The position numbers were made by a program, and so were the translations under genes. Below are positions 7,979-16,716 of a stretch of DNA of 64,000 nucleotides, one piece after another. Each line of letters starts with the position of its first letter. Positions within the stretch are counted from its first letter, which is position 1. The notes beneath the pieces were generated by a model. That model ran no database searches. It was not told the DNA's origin and saw nothing but the letters and a program-made list of their open reading frames with translations. Source of the stretch: Methanolinea mesophila (GTDB lineage Archaea; Halobacteriota; Methanomicrobia; Methanomicrobiales; Methanospirillaceae). Where the stretch lies: contig NZ_JAGGKR010000001.1 in assembly GCF_017873855.1 (NCBI RefSeq), positions 372,001 to 436,000 of the forward strand, given 5' to 3'.

Positions 7979-9217
7979 TTATTCTTCTGTTTCGCCGCTC
8001 TGGAGGTCGAGCTGTTTCAAGAGCAGGGGGAGGAAGGTCCCCGCGTCGCTCACCACCCCGATCGCCTGCATCGTGCCCCGGTCCATCAGCTTGGTCACCG
8101 AGGAGGGGTTGATGTCCACGCAGATCGTCTTGACGTACGAGGGCAGGCAGTTCCCCACCGCTACGGAGTGGAGGAGGGTCGCGACCATCAGGACCAGTCC
8201 CACGTCCTTGATCTCCTCCCGCATCCGGTCCTGGGCGACCATCACGTCGGTGATCACGTCGGGGAGGGGCCCGTCGTCCCGGATCGACCCCGCGAGCACG
8301 AAGGGCACGTCGTTCTTCACGCACTCGTACATTATACCTCCCGTGATCACCCCGTTCTCGACGGCTTTTCTGATCGACCCCGCCCGCATCACCTCGCTGA
8401 TGGCGTAGAGATGGTGCTTGTGCCCCCCGGTGACCGGTTTTCCGGTGCACATATTCATCCCGAGCGAGGTTCCGAAGAGGTTGTACTCGATGTCGTGGGT
8501 GGCGAGGGCGTTCCCCGCGAGGAGGACGTTGATGTAACCCTTCCGCACCAGCTCCGCCGTCGCCCGGTCCGCCCCGGTGTGGATGATGGCGGGCCCGCCC
8601 ACGAGGGCGATCCTCTCGCCCCGGCGCCGGATCTCCAGGATCTCGGACGCTATCTGGGAGATGATCGTCTCGCTCGGGCGCTCGGGGGAGACCGTCCCGT
8701 GCATGAACTCGAAGGTGGAGACCTTCCTCGGCCGTTCGGGGGGGACCACCTTCACCCCGGTCTCGCCCACTACCACGCAGTCGCCTTTCTTCAGCTTGGA
8801 GAGCGGGGTGCAGCGTGCGGCCATGGCCCCGGGGTCGACGACGATCAGGCAGTCCATCTCGATCCACTGGACCGGGAGCCATTCTCCCCGGAACTTGACC
8901 AGGGTCGGGTGGTGGGTGGTGGAATAGAATCCCTTGGGCACGATGGAATTTCCCTCCGCAGGCACTATGGCGACGTCCTTGATCTCCAGGAGGCGGGCCC
9001 CGAAGCGGTGTATCTCCGAGAGGATCTGGTCGAGTTGTGCGTCGTCGTCCGCGTTGACCCGGAGACGCGCATAGCTCGGGTCGGTCTTCCGCTTCCCCAC
9101 GTCGAAGATGACGATCTCGAAATTTCCGCCTAAGTCCATTATCCTGTCAAAAACCCTGGTCATGATGCCCGAGTCGATAATGTGCCCCTCGAGCTCGACC
9201 TCCCTGGACGCCTGCAT
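7979..9217 (-). CDS. LOR/SDH-domain protein (TIGR00300), archaeal ornithine cyclodeaminase type
   Basis: The whole 412-residue length matches TIGR00300. An N-terminal LOR/SDH domain (about 1-105) carries the VELEGHIIDSGIMTRVFD signature. A Rossmann-like C-terminal part follows, with GGPAIIHTGADRA and the conserved TGGHKHHLYAISEV segment. The LOR/SDH region is shared with lysine-ketoglutarate reductase/saccharopine dehydrogenase-related enzymes and with cyanobacterial AgrE. Archaeal members have been reported to convert ornithine to proline and ammonia with bound NAD, a route to proline in methanogens. Assignment to that reaction is by family. The gene is monocistronic with a TTTATATAT TATA box around 9241-9249. 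Confidence 0.8.
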   Translation of the reverse strand: MQASREVELEGHIIDSGIMTRVFDRIMDLGGNFEIVIFDVGKRKTDPSYARLRVNADDDAQLDQILSEIHRFGARLLEIKDVAIVPAEGNSIVPKGFYSTTHHPTLVKFRGEWLPVQWIEMDCLIVVDPGAMAARCTPLSKLKKGDCVVVGETGVKVVPPERPRKVSTFEFMHGTVSPERPSETIISQIASEILEIRRRGERIALVGGPAIIHTGADRATAELVRKGYINVLLAGNALATHDIEYNLFGTSLGMNMCTGKPVTGGHKHHLYAISEVMRAGSIRKAVENGVITGGIMYECVKNDVPFVLAGSIRDDGPLPDVITDVMVAQDRMREEIKDVGLVLMVATLLHSVAVGNCLPSYVKTICVDINPSSVTKLMDRGTMQAIGVVSDAGTFLPLLLKQLDLQSGETEE

Positions 9218-9331
9218 ATGGTATAGAATCTGTGGCGATTGTTTATATATTTCGCTGAAAAAACACAGGAATTTTCCCGGAAATTCAATTAAAAGGATTT
9301 AGGTGCGTATCCGGGTTCGGGCAGAACGATC

Positions 9332-9934
9332 TTACCCTTCTCCCCGGTCGCGGACGAGCGACTGCACCAGGCCGAGCTCCTCCCGGGTATTGATATTGAA
9401 TACCAGCCTCCGGGAACGGACCAGTACCCGCACCTCGTCCTGGACCTCGGAGATCCGGTCCCCCCTGAGAATATTGATCCCCGCCGGGCACGCGTCCGTC
9501 CCCTCGATGATCTCCCGGTAGACCGCCCGGCACCCTTCTCCGAGCACCATGTCGTGGGGGACCCATACCGAGCAGGCGTCCTTCCCGGACGCGAGGTACC
9601 GGTCCCGGACCTCCCGGATTATCCCCGGCGTGAGGCAGGGGAGGTCGGAGACCGAGGTGAAGAGCGGTCCCTGCTCCTCAAGCGTCTCCACCGCGTGGAC
9701 CAGGTCTTCCACGTAGCCCTCCCCTCCGGCGGTAAGATGGGGGATGCCCCGTGCACGGCACCAGTTATGGGTATACGGGGTGCGGGGAGAGAGGACCACG
9801 ACCGGTTCGCACCCCGCCTCCCCGAATGCATCGATGACCCGCTCTATCATGGTCCTCCCTCCGATGGTGACCAGCGGTTTCTCGCCGAGCTCGAGCCGGC
9901 TCCCGCTCCCTCCTGCCAGGATCAGGGCAAGCAT
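9332..9934 (-). CDS. cobY: Adenosylcobinamide-phosphate guanylyltransferase CobY
   Basis: This 200-residue nucleotidyltransferase begins MLALILAGGSGSRL, the GT-A/NTP-transferase signature, followed by GEKPLVTIGGRTMIERV. CobY is the archaeal, non-orthologous replacement for bacterial CobU and transfers GMP to adenosylcobinamide phosphate during B12 nucleotide-loop assembly. The ATG at 9934 lies inside the 3' end of cobD (13-base overlap), which supports both the start and translational coupling. The cofactor serves methyl-transfer enzymes of methanogenesis. A generic MobA-like transferase is the alternative, made unlikely by the cobD partner. Confidence 0.88.
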   Translation of the reverse strand: MLALILAGGSGSRLELGEKPLVTIGGRTMIERVIDAFGEAGCEPVVVLSPRTPYTHNWCRARGIPHLTAGGEGYVEDLVHAVETLEEQGPLFTSVSDLPCLTPGIIREVRDRYLASGKDACSVWVPHDMVLGEGCRAVYREIIEGTDACPAGINILRGDRISEVQDEVRVLVRSRRLVFNINTREELGLVQSLVRDRGEG

Positions 9935-10962
9935 TCCGAAAGCGCCCCGATGAGCAGTTCGTTCTCTTCCCGTGTCCGTATCGCAAAACGGATCGAACGG
10001 GGCAGGCCGAACGAGTGGCAGTCCCTGACCAGGACCCCGTGCCTCTGCAGGTCTTCGCAGACCGGTGCCGCGTCGGTCGCGAGCTCGATGAGAATGAAGT
10101 TCGCCCGCGAGGGGGTGACCCGGACCGGGAGATCCGCGAGCCGGGAATAGAGCCACTCCCGCTCCGCCTCGATGTATCTCCGGGACTCTTCCAGTTCGTG
10201 ATAATGGGCGAACGCGAGCAGGGCATAGTGCTCCGCGTAGGCGTTCACGCTCCACGGGGGGCGGGTCGCCTCGATCCGGGCGACCAGGTCGGGGTCGCCG
10301 AACCCGTACCCGAACCTGATCCCCGGGATCGAGAAGCTCTTGGTGAGCGACCTGAGGATGAAGAGGGACGGGTCCCTATGCCCGACCATGCTCTGGCCGG
10401 GGTCGGAGAGCTCTATGAACGCTTCATCAAGGAACAGCATTCCGCCCGCATCGGCGACCGGGGAGAGCATCGCCTCCACATCCGTGGAGGGAAGGAGGAC
10501 CCCCGTGGGATTGTTGGGGTTGCAGAGGAACGTCACCGCCGGGTCACGGGTCCCGTCAGCAGGAACCGCTCCGGCGAGCCGGGCGGAATACTCGTACTCC
10601 CCGAAAGTCGGGGCGGGGATCCGCACCCGGTCCCCGGGAGAGAGCACGCAGGAGCAGAACACCCGGATCAGTTCTATCGACCCGTTTCCCACTGCGATCT
10701 CGTCCACGCGCCGGTGGAAGAGCCTCCCGATCGTCTCCTTGAGCACCGTGTACCCGTCGTCGGGATAGTACTCCAGGTCCCTTTGATCGAGGACCGGGTC
10801 CAGCCGGGGTGGCCGCGGGTTCAGACTTGCACTGAAGTCTATTACGGAAATACCCTCGGATTCACGCAATTTTTTTACGGTTCCCCCATGATGTACCTTA
10901 TCAGAAATGATATCCCTCAAAACCGGACCTCGTCTGGAGAAAGGTTGTCCACCCCGGGACAT
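9922..10962 (-). CDS. cobD: L-threonine-O-3-phosphate decarboxylase CobD
   Basis: A fold-type I PLP enzyme of 346 residues resembling histidinol-phosphate aminotransferases. It has the FLCNPNNPTGVLLP segment, an aspartate in LFLDEAFIEL, and the PLP lysine in RSLTKSFSIPGIRFGYG. Overlap with cobY points to CobD, which decarboxylates threonine phosphate to the aminopropanol linker of cobamides, rather than HisC. The N-terminus (ISDKVHHGG) matches the HGG substrate-binding motif of CobD. The start at 10962 lies just upstream of the divergent cdrS promoter region. Confidence 0.88.
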   Translation of the reverse strand: MSRGGQPFSRRGPVLRDIISDKVHHGGTVKKLRESEGISVIDFSASLNPRPPRLDPVLDQRDLEYYPDDGYTVLKETIGRLFHRRVDEIAVGNGSIELIRVFCSCVLSPGDRVRIPAPTFGEYEYSARLAGAVPADGTRDPAVTFLCNPNNPTGVLLPSTDVEAMLSPVADAGGMLFLDEAFIELSDPGQSMVGHRDPSLFILRSLTKSFSIPGIRFGYGFGDPDLVARIEATRPPWSVNAYAEHYALLAFAHYHELEESRRYIEAEREWLYSRLADLPVRVTPSRANFILIELATDAAPVCEDLQRHGVLVRDCHSFGLPRSIRFAIRTREENELLIGALSECLP

Positions 10963-11005
10963 TAAGGTAATTACCCCCTTTTCCGCCCCTCCGGGAAACC
11001 GGCAG

Positions 11006-11014
11006 GTTTATATA
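11006..11014 (+). promoter_or_regulatory. TATA box of the cdrS-ftsZ operon
   Basis: GTTTATATA, followed by AATATTA, is the clearest TATA element in the window. It would place the transcription start near 11036-11040, just before the repeated GTCAGACAAAYGT sites and about 95 bases before the cdrS ATG. Confidence 0.7.
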
Positions 11015-11047
11015 ATATTATGTTGTAGTAGGAATCATCTGGTTAAA

Positions 11048-11104
11048 GTCAGACAAATGTAACCTCTCTGACTGACACATGTCAGACAAATGTCAGACAA
11101 ACGT
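11048..11104 (+). promoter_or_regulatory. Repeated operator-like sites upstream of cdrS
   Basis: GTCAGACAAATGT occurs at 11048-11060 and 11081-11093, and with one change (GTCAGACAAACGT) at 11092-11104, sharing two bases with the copy before. In addition CTGACA at 11072-11077 and TGTCAG at 11080-11085 form a perfect 6-bp inverted repeat with a 2-bp spacer. Such clustered short repeats between promoter and gene are typical binding arrays for ribbon-helix-helix regulators, so autoregulation by the adjacent CdrS is likely but inferred. Confidence 0.65.
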
Positions 11105-11134
11105 CACATAAGAGGTTCAGGAGACACAAGACAC

Positions 11135-11311
11135 ATGAAACGAATCACCCTCAGACTGCCCGACCAGCAGATCGAGATGCTGGAACAGATGGTGGAGGCA
11201 GGGGAGTTCCCCACCATCTCTGAAGCAGTGAGGGATGCCGTCCGGCAGCTCATCGAGAAACGGGCAGGCCGTGTCTTAAAAGAAAGTGACCAGGTGACAT
11301 TCAAGGTTTAG
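11135..11311 (+). CDS. cdrS: Ribbon-helix-helix regulator, CdrS-like
   Basis: From ATG 11135 the 58-residue protein MKRITLRLPDQQIEMLEQMV... is a CopG/Arc-type ribbon-helix-helix domain: beta strand RITLRLP, helix, then EFPTISEAVRDAVRQLI. An upstream ATG at 11090 would add 15 residues that overlap the operator repeats and do not look like RHH sequence. AGGAG at 11119-11123 and the fold favour 11135. It lies 16 bases before ftsZ. In haloarchaea the homologous short regulator CdrS is co-transcribed with ftsZ2 and controls cell division genes, so a role in division control here follows from synteny and fold. Confidence 0.85.
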   Translation: MKRITLRLPDQQIEMLEQMVEAGEFPTISEAVRDAVRQLIEKRAGRVLKESDQVTFKV

Positions 11312-11327
11312 GAGGGTTTAACGCAAA

Positions 11328-12485
11328 ATGCAGACTATCATCAACGAGGCGTTAAAAAACGCAGAGCTTGAGAAGGAGATGCAGGCTCCGGGCAGTGCCA
11401 TCGAAGACGACATGATCGGCCAGCCCAGGATCGTGATCATCGGGTGCGGAGGTGCCGGGAACAACACCATCAACCGCCTTCACCACATGGGGGTTGCGGG
11501 TGCCGAAACTATCGCCATCAACACGGACAAGCAGCACCTGGACATGATCCAGGCCGACAAGAGAGTACTCATCGGGAAATCCCTCACCAAGGGACTCGGT
11601 GCAGGCGGGTACCCCGACGTGGGACGCAGGGCCGCCGAGATGGCACGCCCCACCCTCGAGGCCATCCTCGAGTCCGCCGACCTCTGTTTCGTGACCGCCG
11701 GTATGGGTGGAGGAACCGGTACCGGGTCCGCACCCGTGGTCGCCCAGATCGCAAAGGAGCAGGGCGCCATCGTGGTCGGAATGGTCAGCTACCCCTTCCA
11801 GGTCGAGAAGGCCCGGCTCATCCGTGCCGAGGAAGGCATGGAATCGCTCTCGTCCGCCGCGGACTCGGTCATTGTCCTCGACAACAACAGGCTCAAAAAT
11901 TTTGTGCCCAACCTCCCACTCGGCCAGGCGTTCTCGGTCATGGACCAGCTCATCGGGGAGACGGTGAAGGGAATCAGTGAAACCATCACCCAGCCCTCGC
12001 TGATCAACATCGACTACGCCGACGTTCGGGCCATCATGAGCAAGGGAGGTGTCGCGGTGATGCTGGTAGGCGAGAGCAAGCAGCAGAACAAGGCCGAGAG
12101 CGTGGTCAGGGAGTGCCTCTCCAACCCCATGCTGGACATCGACTACCGGGGCGCAACCGGGAGCCTGATCCACATCACCGGGGGGAGCGACCTCACCCTG
12201 ACCGACGCCGAGGAGATCGCCTCTTCGCTCACCTACGAACTCGACCCCCATGCGGACGTGATCTGGGGAGCCCGGATCCGGAACGACATGGAAGGCAAAG
12301 TCCGTGTCCTCGCCATCATGACCGGGGTCAAGAACGGCAACCTGATGGGCACCAGGCAGTCCTACAAGTCTGTCCTGGAAGAACTCGACCAGAAGAAAGA
12401 GAACCCGAAGGTCCCCGCCCTGCCCAAGAACCGCAAGGCACGGGACTTCACCAGCGGAGGAAACTTACTGGAGTGGGTAGGGTAA
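11328..12485 (+). CDS. ftsZ: Cell division GTPase FtsZ
   Basis: This 385-residue tubulin/FtsZ GTPase carries [15 protein letters not shown] (nucleotide binding), the signature [15 protein letters not shown], and the T7-loop segment [13 protein letters not shown] with the catalytic aspartates. It polymerises into the division ring at mid-cell. An N-terminal extension of about 30 residues precedes the GTPase core, and a charged ~35-residue tail may bind partners. Co-transcription with the RHH gene suggests it corresponds to haloarchaeal FtsZ2, but paralogue type needs phylogeny. A GC-rich hairpin plus T tract follows (12560-12604). Confidence 0.97.
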   Translation: MQTIINEALKNAELEKEMQAPGSAIEDDMIGQPRIVIIGCGGAGNNTINRLHHMGVAGAETIAINTDKQHLDMIQADKRVLIGKSLTKGLGAGGYPDVGRRAAEMARPTLEAILESADLCFVTAGMGGGTGTGSAPVVAQIAKEQGAIVVGMVSYPFQVEKARLIRAEEGMESLSSAADSVIVLDNNRLKNFVPNLPLGQAFSVMDQLIGETVKGISETITQPSLINIDYADVRAIMSKGGVAVMLVGESKQQNKAESVVRECLSNPMLDIDYRGATGSLIHITGGSDLTLTDAEEIASSLTYELDPHADVIWGARIRNDMEGKVRVLAIMTGVKNGNLMGTRQSYKSVLEELDQKKENPKVPALPKNRKARDFTSGGNLLEWVG

Positions 12486-12559
12486 CCCGACACACGAACT
12501 GCAGCACACCTTGATCGAAACACAATAAAATCTGCCACCATTAACAACGGAATATACGC

Positions 12560-12604
12560 GGCCCGGGGTAAGGACTGCCACCCCGATCCCCGGGCCCCTT
12601 TTTT
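12560..12604 (+). terminator. Hairpin-T terminator after ftsZ
   Basis: GGCCCGGGG at 12560-12568 pairs perfectly with CCCCGGGCC at 12588-12596 and is followed by a run of six T (12599-12604). This would end the cdrS-ftsZ transcript. Confidence 0.7.
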
Positions 12605-12975
12605 CAGTCTCGAAACTTTTAATATTCCCGGTGTCTTTTAAATAATAGAAAATCGCTGAGTAATCCCTCAGGTAAAAGAATCGTTAAGGGCTGCACTTTT
12701 AAGGATTTTCTGCAGTTCCCGGGCACCGGACGTCGAACATGAAGGACAGACAGTTGAACATAAGGCAGAATTCACACCCCGCAGGGTATTCTTTTCGGAC
12801 CGCCACTTTGCAGGATGCGAAGACGCATCCGTTGCCAGTATGCGGCACCCCCGTGGCGGGTAATTCCGGCCGGACACACGTTCCTGTATCAGATTTCCTG
12901 TTCAACAGCACCGCTGCCATCTTCACGCGAGGGATACAGAAGGCCAGGACCCGACGGTCGAGGACGTGGTAGAGC
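12605..12975. other. Intergenic stretch between ftsZ and the coiled-coil gene
   Basis: A TTTTAAATAATA box near 12635-12648 could drive the downstream coiled-coil gene with a long leader. A plus-strand frame is open for about 60 codons up to a TAA near 12863 but has no ATG, GTG or TTG before its coding-like part. The ATG-initiated frame at 12739 has poor composition. I call no gene here. Confidence 0.4.
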
Positions 12976-13836
12976 ATGTTGAATGAATTGATTGAAAAAA
13001 GAAAGAAGATTCTTGCCGAGTCTGAACAGCACAAAAACCGAAGAAATGAGCTCAACGCCGAAGCGAGCAAGTTTGCACGGGAGCGGAACACCCTCAACAA
13101 CCAGACCCGCGAGTTTGTTGAAGAGGCCCAGAAGAACAAGGAGCTCCGTGACCACTACAATAACGAAGTCCAGTCGTTAAAAGACGAACGGAACAAGATC
13201 AACGAAGAAGCAAACAGTTACTTCGACGAGATCGAGAGCTTCAAGAAGGAGCACGGCGGCCTTCGCACCCGGGGAATCAAGGAACTCCAGAAACAGATCG
13301 AGCACCTCGAGTTTCGCCAGCAGACCGAAGTAATCAGCACCGACAAGGAACGGGAGCTGATCGAGAAGATCAAGCAGATGAAGGACTCCATGCGGGAGCA
13401 GGAGGCCGAGCTCGAGCAGAACAAGGAGATCAAGACCAAGATCACCCAGGCGAGGGACTACCGGAAACAGGCCTCCGACCTCCACGCCAAGGTGACCGAG
13501 ATGGCCGAGCTCGCCCAGAAGCACCACGACCTGATGGTGGAGTCCTACCGTAACGCCGACAAGTCCCGCGAGGAGGCGGACGTCTCCCACAAGAATTTTG
13601 TCGAGGCCCAGGAGGCCGCGGACGCAGAGCACAAGTATTTCATCGCCTGCCAGAAAGAACTCCGCGACTACGACAAGGTCATCTCCGGGCTCCGCAAGAA
13701 GACCAAGAAGACCAAGGTCACGAAAGAGCAGAAGGCGGTCCGGAAGGAGGCAGAAAACCTCTTCAAGATGTTCCGTGCCGGTGAGAAACTCACCACCGAC
13801 GATATCCTGCTCCTTCAGCGTTCAAAACTGATATAA
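12976..13836 (+). CDS. Archaeal coiled-coil protein (COG1340-like)
   Basis: Almost the whole 286-residue protein is a highly charged heptad-repeat coiled coil, extending from residue 3 to about 235. A Lys-rich turn (RKKTKKTKVTKEQKAVRKE) follows, and a short C-terminal helix ends with KLTTDDILLLQRSKLI. This matches the widespread euryarchaeal family COG1340. No enzymatic motif is present, and annotations of some homologues as phosphoserine phosphatase are not supported by what is visible. It is probably a structural or scaffolding cytoplasmic protein. It lies 58 bases upstream of the DUF373 gene, possibly in the same transcript. Confidence 0.85.
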   Translation: MLNELIEKRKKILAESEQHKNRRNELNAEASKFARERNTLNNQTREFVEEAQKNKELRDHYNNEVQSLKDERNKINEEANSYFDEIESFKKEHGGLRTRGIKELQKQIEHLEFRQQTEVISTDKERELIEKIKQMKDSMREQEAELEQNKEIKTKITQARDYRKQASDLHAKVTEMAELAQKHHDLMVESYRNADKSREEADVSHKNFVEAQEAADAEHKYFIACQKELRDYDKVISGLRKKTKKTKVTKEQKAVRKEAENLFKMFRAGEKLTTDDILLLQRSKLI

Positions 13837-13897
13837 CCCACTTTTTTCATTCCCGGCAAAGGAATTATTTAATAGATTCATTGCGATTTCTATAGTG

Positions 13898-15025
13898 ATG
13901 CAACAGGGGCGCACTCTTGTCCTAAGCGTCGATCGCGATGATGATATTGGGTTTAAAGCCAATGTAGCCAGCCCCGTCATCGGGCGCGAAGCGTGCCTGA
14001 ATGCCGCGACCAGCCTTGGGCTCGCCGATGCCGAGGATTCCGACGTGAACGCCATCTTCCAGGCGATCAGGATCTACGACGACCTCAAGGCGAAAGGAGA
14101 GGACGTCGAGGTCGCGGTCGTCGCCGGAAACCATATGCACATGATCGAGGGGGACCGAAAGATCGCCGCCACCCTCGGCGAGGTGGTGAGGTCCACCGGC
14201 GCAACGAACTGCATCGTCGTGACCGACGGCGCGGAGGACGAGTTCGTGGTGCCGGTGATCCAGTCCCAGATCCCGGTCACGAGCATCCGGAGGGTCATCG
14301 TGAGCCAGATCCCGAACCTGGAGGGGACCTACTATATTATCAAGAAACTCTTCAACGACCCCAAGATCTCCCGGCTTGTGCTCATCCCCCTGGGCCTCGC
14401 GCTGCTCCTCTGGGCAATAACCTACCTGATAGGATATCCGCAGATCGCTGCCATCACCGTCGCAGGGGCAATAGGGATTTATCTCCTCTACCGCGGGCTC
14501 GGGCTCGACGACCTGTTCAAGGGCTTCATGGCGGCATTGCGCACCTCGCTCACCAGGGGCAAGTTCTCCTTTGTCACGTACATCGCGGGAATACTGCTGG
14601 TGATTACCGGGGTCGCGCTGGGACTGATGAATATCCTGGTCTACTACGCCGAGGTGGGGTATCTGCTCTATTTCCTGATCTTCATGTACGGGGCCGTGTT
14701 GTGGATCGCACTCGCAGGAATCGTATCCTCTATTGGGATCATCATCGACAATTTCTTCTACGACCGGCAGAGCCTTGCAAAAGTCATCGTATTCCCCTTC
14801 TTTATCGGAGCGGTGGGCCTTATCACCTACGGAGCGAGCATTTACGGGCTCGCGACGAACAATATCCCCGATTTCCCCTATACCACGGGAACTGCGCTCC
14901 AGTACATCATAATGGGGACGGTGGGAGGCCTCATCTGCGTCTTTGCCGGGGTCGGAGTCCAGTACCTGGTCAACCGCTACCTGGTCAATCCCCGGCCGGC
15001 CGAGAAGATCATCGACTCCATATGA
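13898..15025 (+). CDS. DUF373 family membrane protein
   Basis: PF04123 (DUF373) protein. The soluble N-terminal ~145 residues begin GRTLVLSVDRDDDIGFKA and contain a VVAGNHMHMIEGDRKIA segment conserved in the family. They are followed by about six hydrophobic helices from residue ~150 to 365. ATG 13898 or the GTG one codon earlier can start it. The family is nearly confined to archaea and has no established function; the conserved acidic N-terminus suggests a nucleotide- or metal-binding cytoplasmic domain on a membrane platform. The last 33 bases of the gene are the first part of a 113-bp tandem repeat that continues downstream. Confidence 0.88.
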   Translation: MQQGRTLVLSVDRDDDIGFKANVASPVIGREACLNAATSLGLADAEDSDVNAIFQAIRIYDDLKAKGEDVEVAVVAGNHMHMIEGDRKIAATLGEVVRSTGATNCIVVTDGAEDEFVVPVIQSQIPVTSIRRVIVSQIPNLEGTYYIIKKLFNDPKISRLVLIPLGLALLLWAITYLIGYPQIAAITVAGAIGIYLLYRGLGLDDLFKGFMAALRTSLTRGKFSFVTYIAGILLVITGVALGLMNILVYYAEVGYLLYFLIFMYGAVLWIALAGIVSSIGIIIDNFFYDRQSLAKVIVFPFFIGAVGLITYGASIYGLATNNIPDFPYTTGTALQYIIMGTVGGLICVFAGVGVQYLVNRYLVNPRPAEKIIDSI

Positions 15026-15475
15026 GTGGATGAGCCATCTTCTTTTTCCGTTCAGGCGATCGGATTCGTTACGTTGTTTTCTCCTGCCCGGATGCGGAAA
15101 AAGCACTGCCGGCAAAAAAGAACTTCGATGTAATCCGACCGGATGAGTCATCCTCATTTTCCGCCAACAGTCCGTGGTTTACGTACCTGTCTTCATCCTG
15201 CCCGGACGGCTGAAAAACACTGCCGGCAGAAAGGAAGTCGATGTAATCCGACCGGATGAGTGGTCCTCATTTTCCGCCAACCGTCCGTGGTTTACGTACC
15301 TGTCTTCATCCTGCCCGGATGCTGAAAAAACCCTGCCGCCGAGAAGATCATCGACCCGAACTGACCGATAGGCCATTTTCTTTTTCCGGCTATGGGTCCG
15401 CGTTCACGTTACGTACCATTATTCCGCCCGGACAAGGAAACCCCGGCCGGACGAAAAGAGCATCGATCTACGCAT
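14993..15475. repeat. 113-bp tandem repeat arising from the 3' end of the DUF373 gene
   Basis: Units start at 14993, 15106, 15220 and 15333, with a partial fifth near 15445. The first unit includes the final 33 bases of the DUF373 gene. The second and third units are nearly identical to each other, while the fourth restores the gene-tail sequence (GCCGAGAAGATCATCGAC) exactly. Short frames inside have no coding character. The repeat fills the first half of the 770-base gap; from 15476 to 15796 I see nothing identifiable. Confidence 0.9.
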
Positions 15476-15796
15476 TTCTTTTTTTTTGGTACGCGGTTGG
15501 GTGGCCTGCTCGATCGTGCTCCGATCCTGCACCCTGTCTTATCCGGAATAATTCTCCTTTTCGGGGTCACACGAAGTGATCAGTAATCTGAGGTCTTCCA
15601 TCCGGAATGGTACTGGCGGGCAAAACCAGAAATGTTCGCACCCTCACCTGAACGAATGAATTAATCCATATGCTTCAGTTTCGGGACCGGTCGCATTCCC
15701 CGACTTTTTCTTTATGCTCTCCGACGGTGCAGGGATAGTACCGCCATAATTACGTCAAAACCAGGATATCAGGAAGGCATCAGAGAAAAGATCCGG

Positions 15797-16243
15797 TTAC
15801 GAGTCGAAATACCCGATCCCGTTGGAGATGTTGTCGGTATAGGAATATTCCCGGGTCAGTTGCGGGGTTCTCACCGTGAGGGAGGGGATGATCACGTTGA
15901 AACGGTGCTCCGGGAACCAGTAGATCCCCCGCCCGTAGTCATAGGAGACATCGTCCACCTGGAGCCGTGCCTGGTCCATCTCGATGTAGGTCACCTTCGC
16001 GTCCTCGTAGTTGAGGACACGGAGCAGCCTGTTCTTCAGGTCCTGCTTCCCCAGGAGGAGGACGAGCAGGCGGGTGGGCTCGTCGAGCGTATAGTTTATC
16101 TGGATCTCGGCACGGTCTTTGACAAGGTTGATGTCAACGGACTGGACCGTGATGTATCCATACTTCTCCTCATTCACCGCGAGTACAGGTGCTGTCAGGC
16201 CAAAAAGAAAAAGGCACAGTACCGCGATGGTCCCGCCTCTCAT
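15797..16243 (-). CDS. Secreted protein of unknown function, 148 aa
   Basis: A clear signal peptide (hydrophobic residues ~5-22, TIAVLCLFLFGLTAPVLA) precedes a mature domain of about 125 residues with alternating beta-strand pattern, e.g. VDINLVKDRAEIQINYTL and RFNVIIPSLTVRTPQ. There is no cysteine, no lipobox and no C-terminal anchor, so it is probably released or held in the cell wall. No family recognised. It is a single gene on the minus strand, 187 bases downstream of alba. Confidence 0.6.
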   Translation of the reverse strand: MRGGTIAVLCLFLFGLTAPVLAVNEEKYGYITVQSVDINLVKDRAEIQINYTLDEPTRLLVLLLGKQDLKNRLLRVLNYEDAKVTYIEMDQARLQVDDVSYDYGRGIYWFPEHRFNVIIPSLTVRTPQLTREYSYTDNISNGIGYFDS

Positions 16244-16430
16244 TGGTATAACTATGCAATCCGTATTCTTATATCCTTTCTGGTAGTTCCATGATCCAAA
16301 TCAGGAGTGATATATTGCACCGATTGGTTAAACAGTCTCAATTATTTGTTTTCAAAAAACATGGCTCCACGTAGGGAAGCAGGGGCGAACGGACCCGGCC
16401 CGGTCTCGCCCCCGTAAAAAGATGAGAGAT

Positions 16431-16706
16431 TTACTTCTGGTTCGCCAGGATTATCTCGATGCTCGAGACGTTGGTCTTCCCACTCTCGGTATCGATGATC
16501 TCGGTGGAGGTGAAGATCTCTTTCTTGTTCACCCCGTCCAGGAATCGGTTCAAGGCGATCTCCGCAGTATCCACCGCCCTGGAAATGGCTTTTCCCCGTG
16601 CCTTTATGGCCACTTCTTCGGCTCCGTTGTTGAACTGTGTAACCACTGCGAGAACATAGTTCATTACTGGTTTGTTCCCTACGAACACTGTGTTATCCTT
16701 TAACAT
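16431..16706 (-). CDS. albA: DNA/RNA-binding chromatin protein Alba
   Basis: The 91-residue protein begins [21 protein letters not shown], the Alba signature, with the GNKPVMNYV loop that enters the DNA minor groove. [21 protein letters not shown] follows as the main helix. Alba dimers coat DNA and RNA, and DNA affinity is tuned by lysine acetylation in some archaea; a basic loop is present. The ATG at 16706 is preferred over the TTG two codons upstream because family members begin here. It sits 10 bases after asd and is the last gene of the rps17e-dap-asd run. Confidence 0.95.
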   Translation of the reverse strand: MLKDNTVFVGNKPVMNYVLAVVTQFNNGAEEVAIKARGKAISRAVDTAEIALNRFLDGVNKKEIFTSTEIIDTESGKTNVSSIEIILANQK

Positions 16707-16716
16707 CGTCAATCCC

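Noticed and set aside
7833-9133. Plus-strand frames across the LOR/SDH gene
   Set aside because: They are antisense to a well-supported family protein and have shadow-frame composition.
12655-12862. Open plus-strand frame between ftsZ and the coiled-coil gene
   Set aside because: It has about 60 plausible codons but no ATG, GTG or TTG start and no ribosome binding site.
15174-15586. Several 60-107-codon plus-strand ORFs after the DUF373 gene
   Set aside because: They lie within or just after the 113-bp tandem repeat, have no ribosome sites and show no protein-like pattern.
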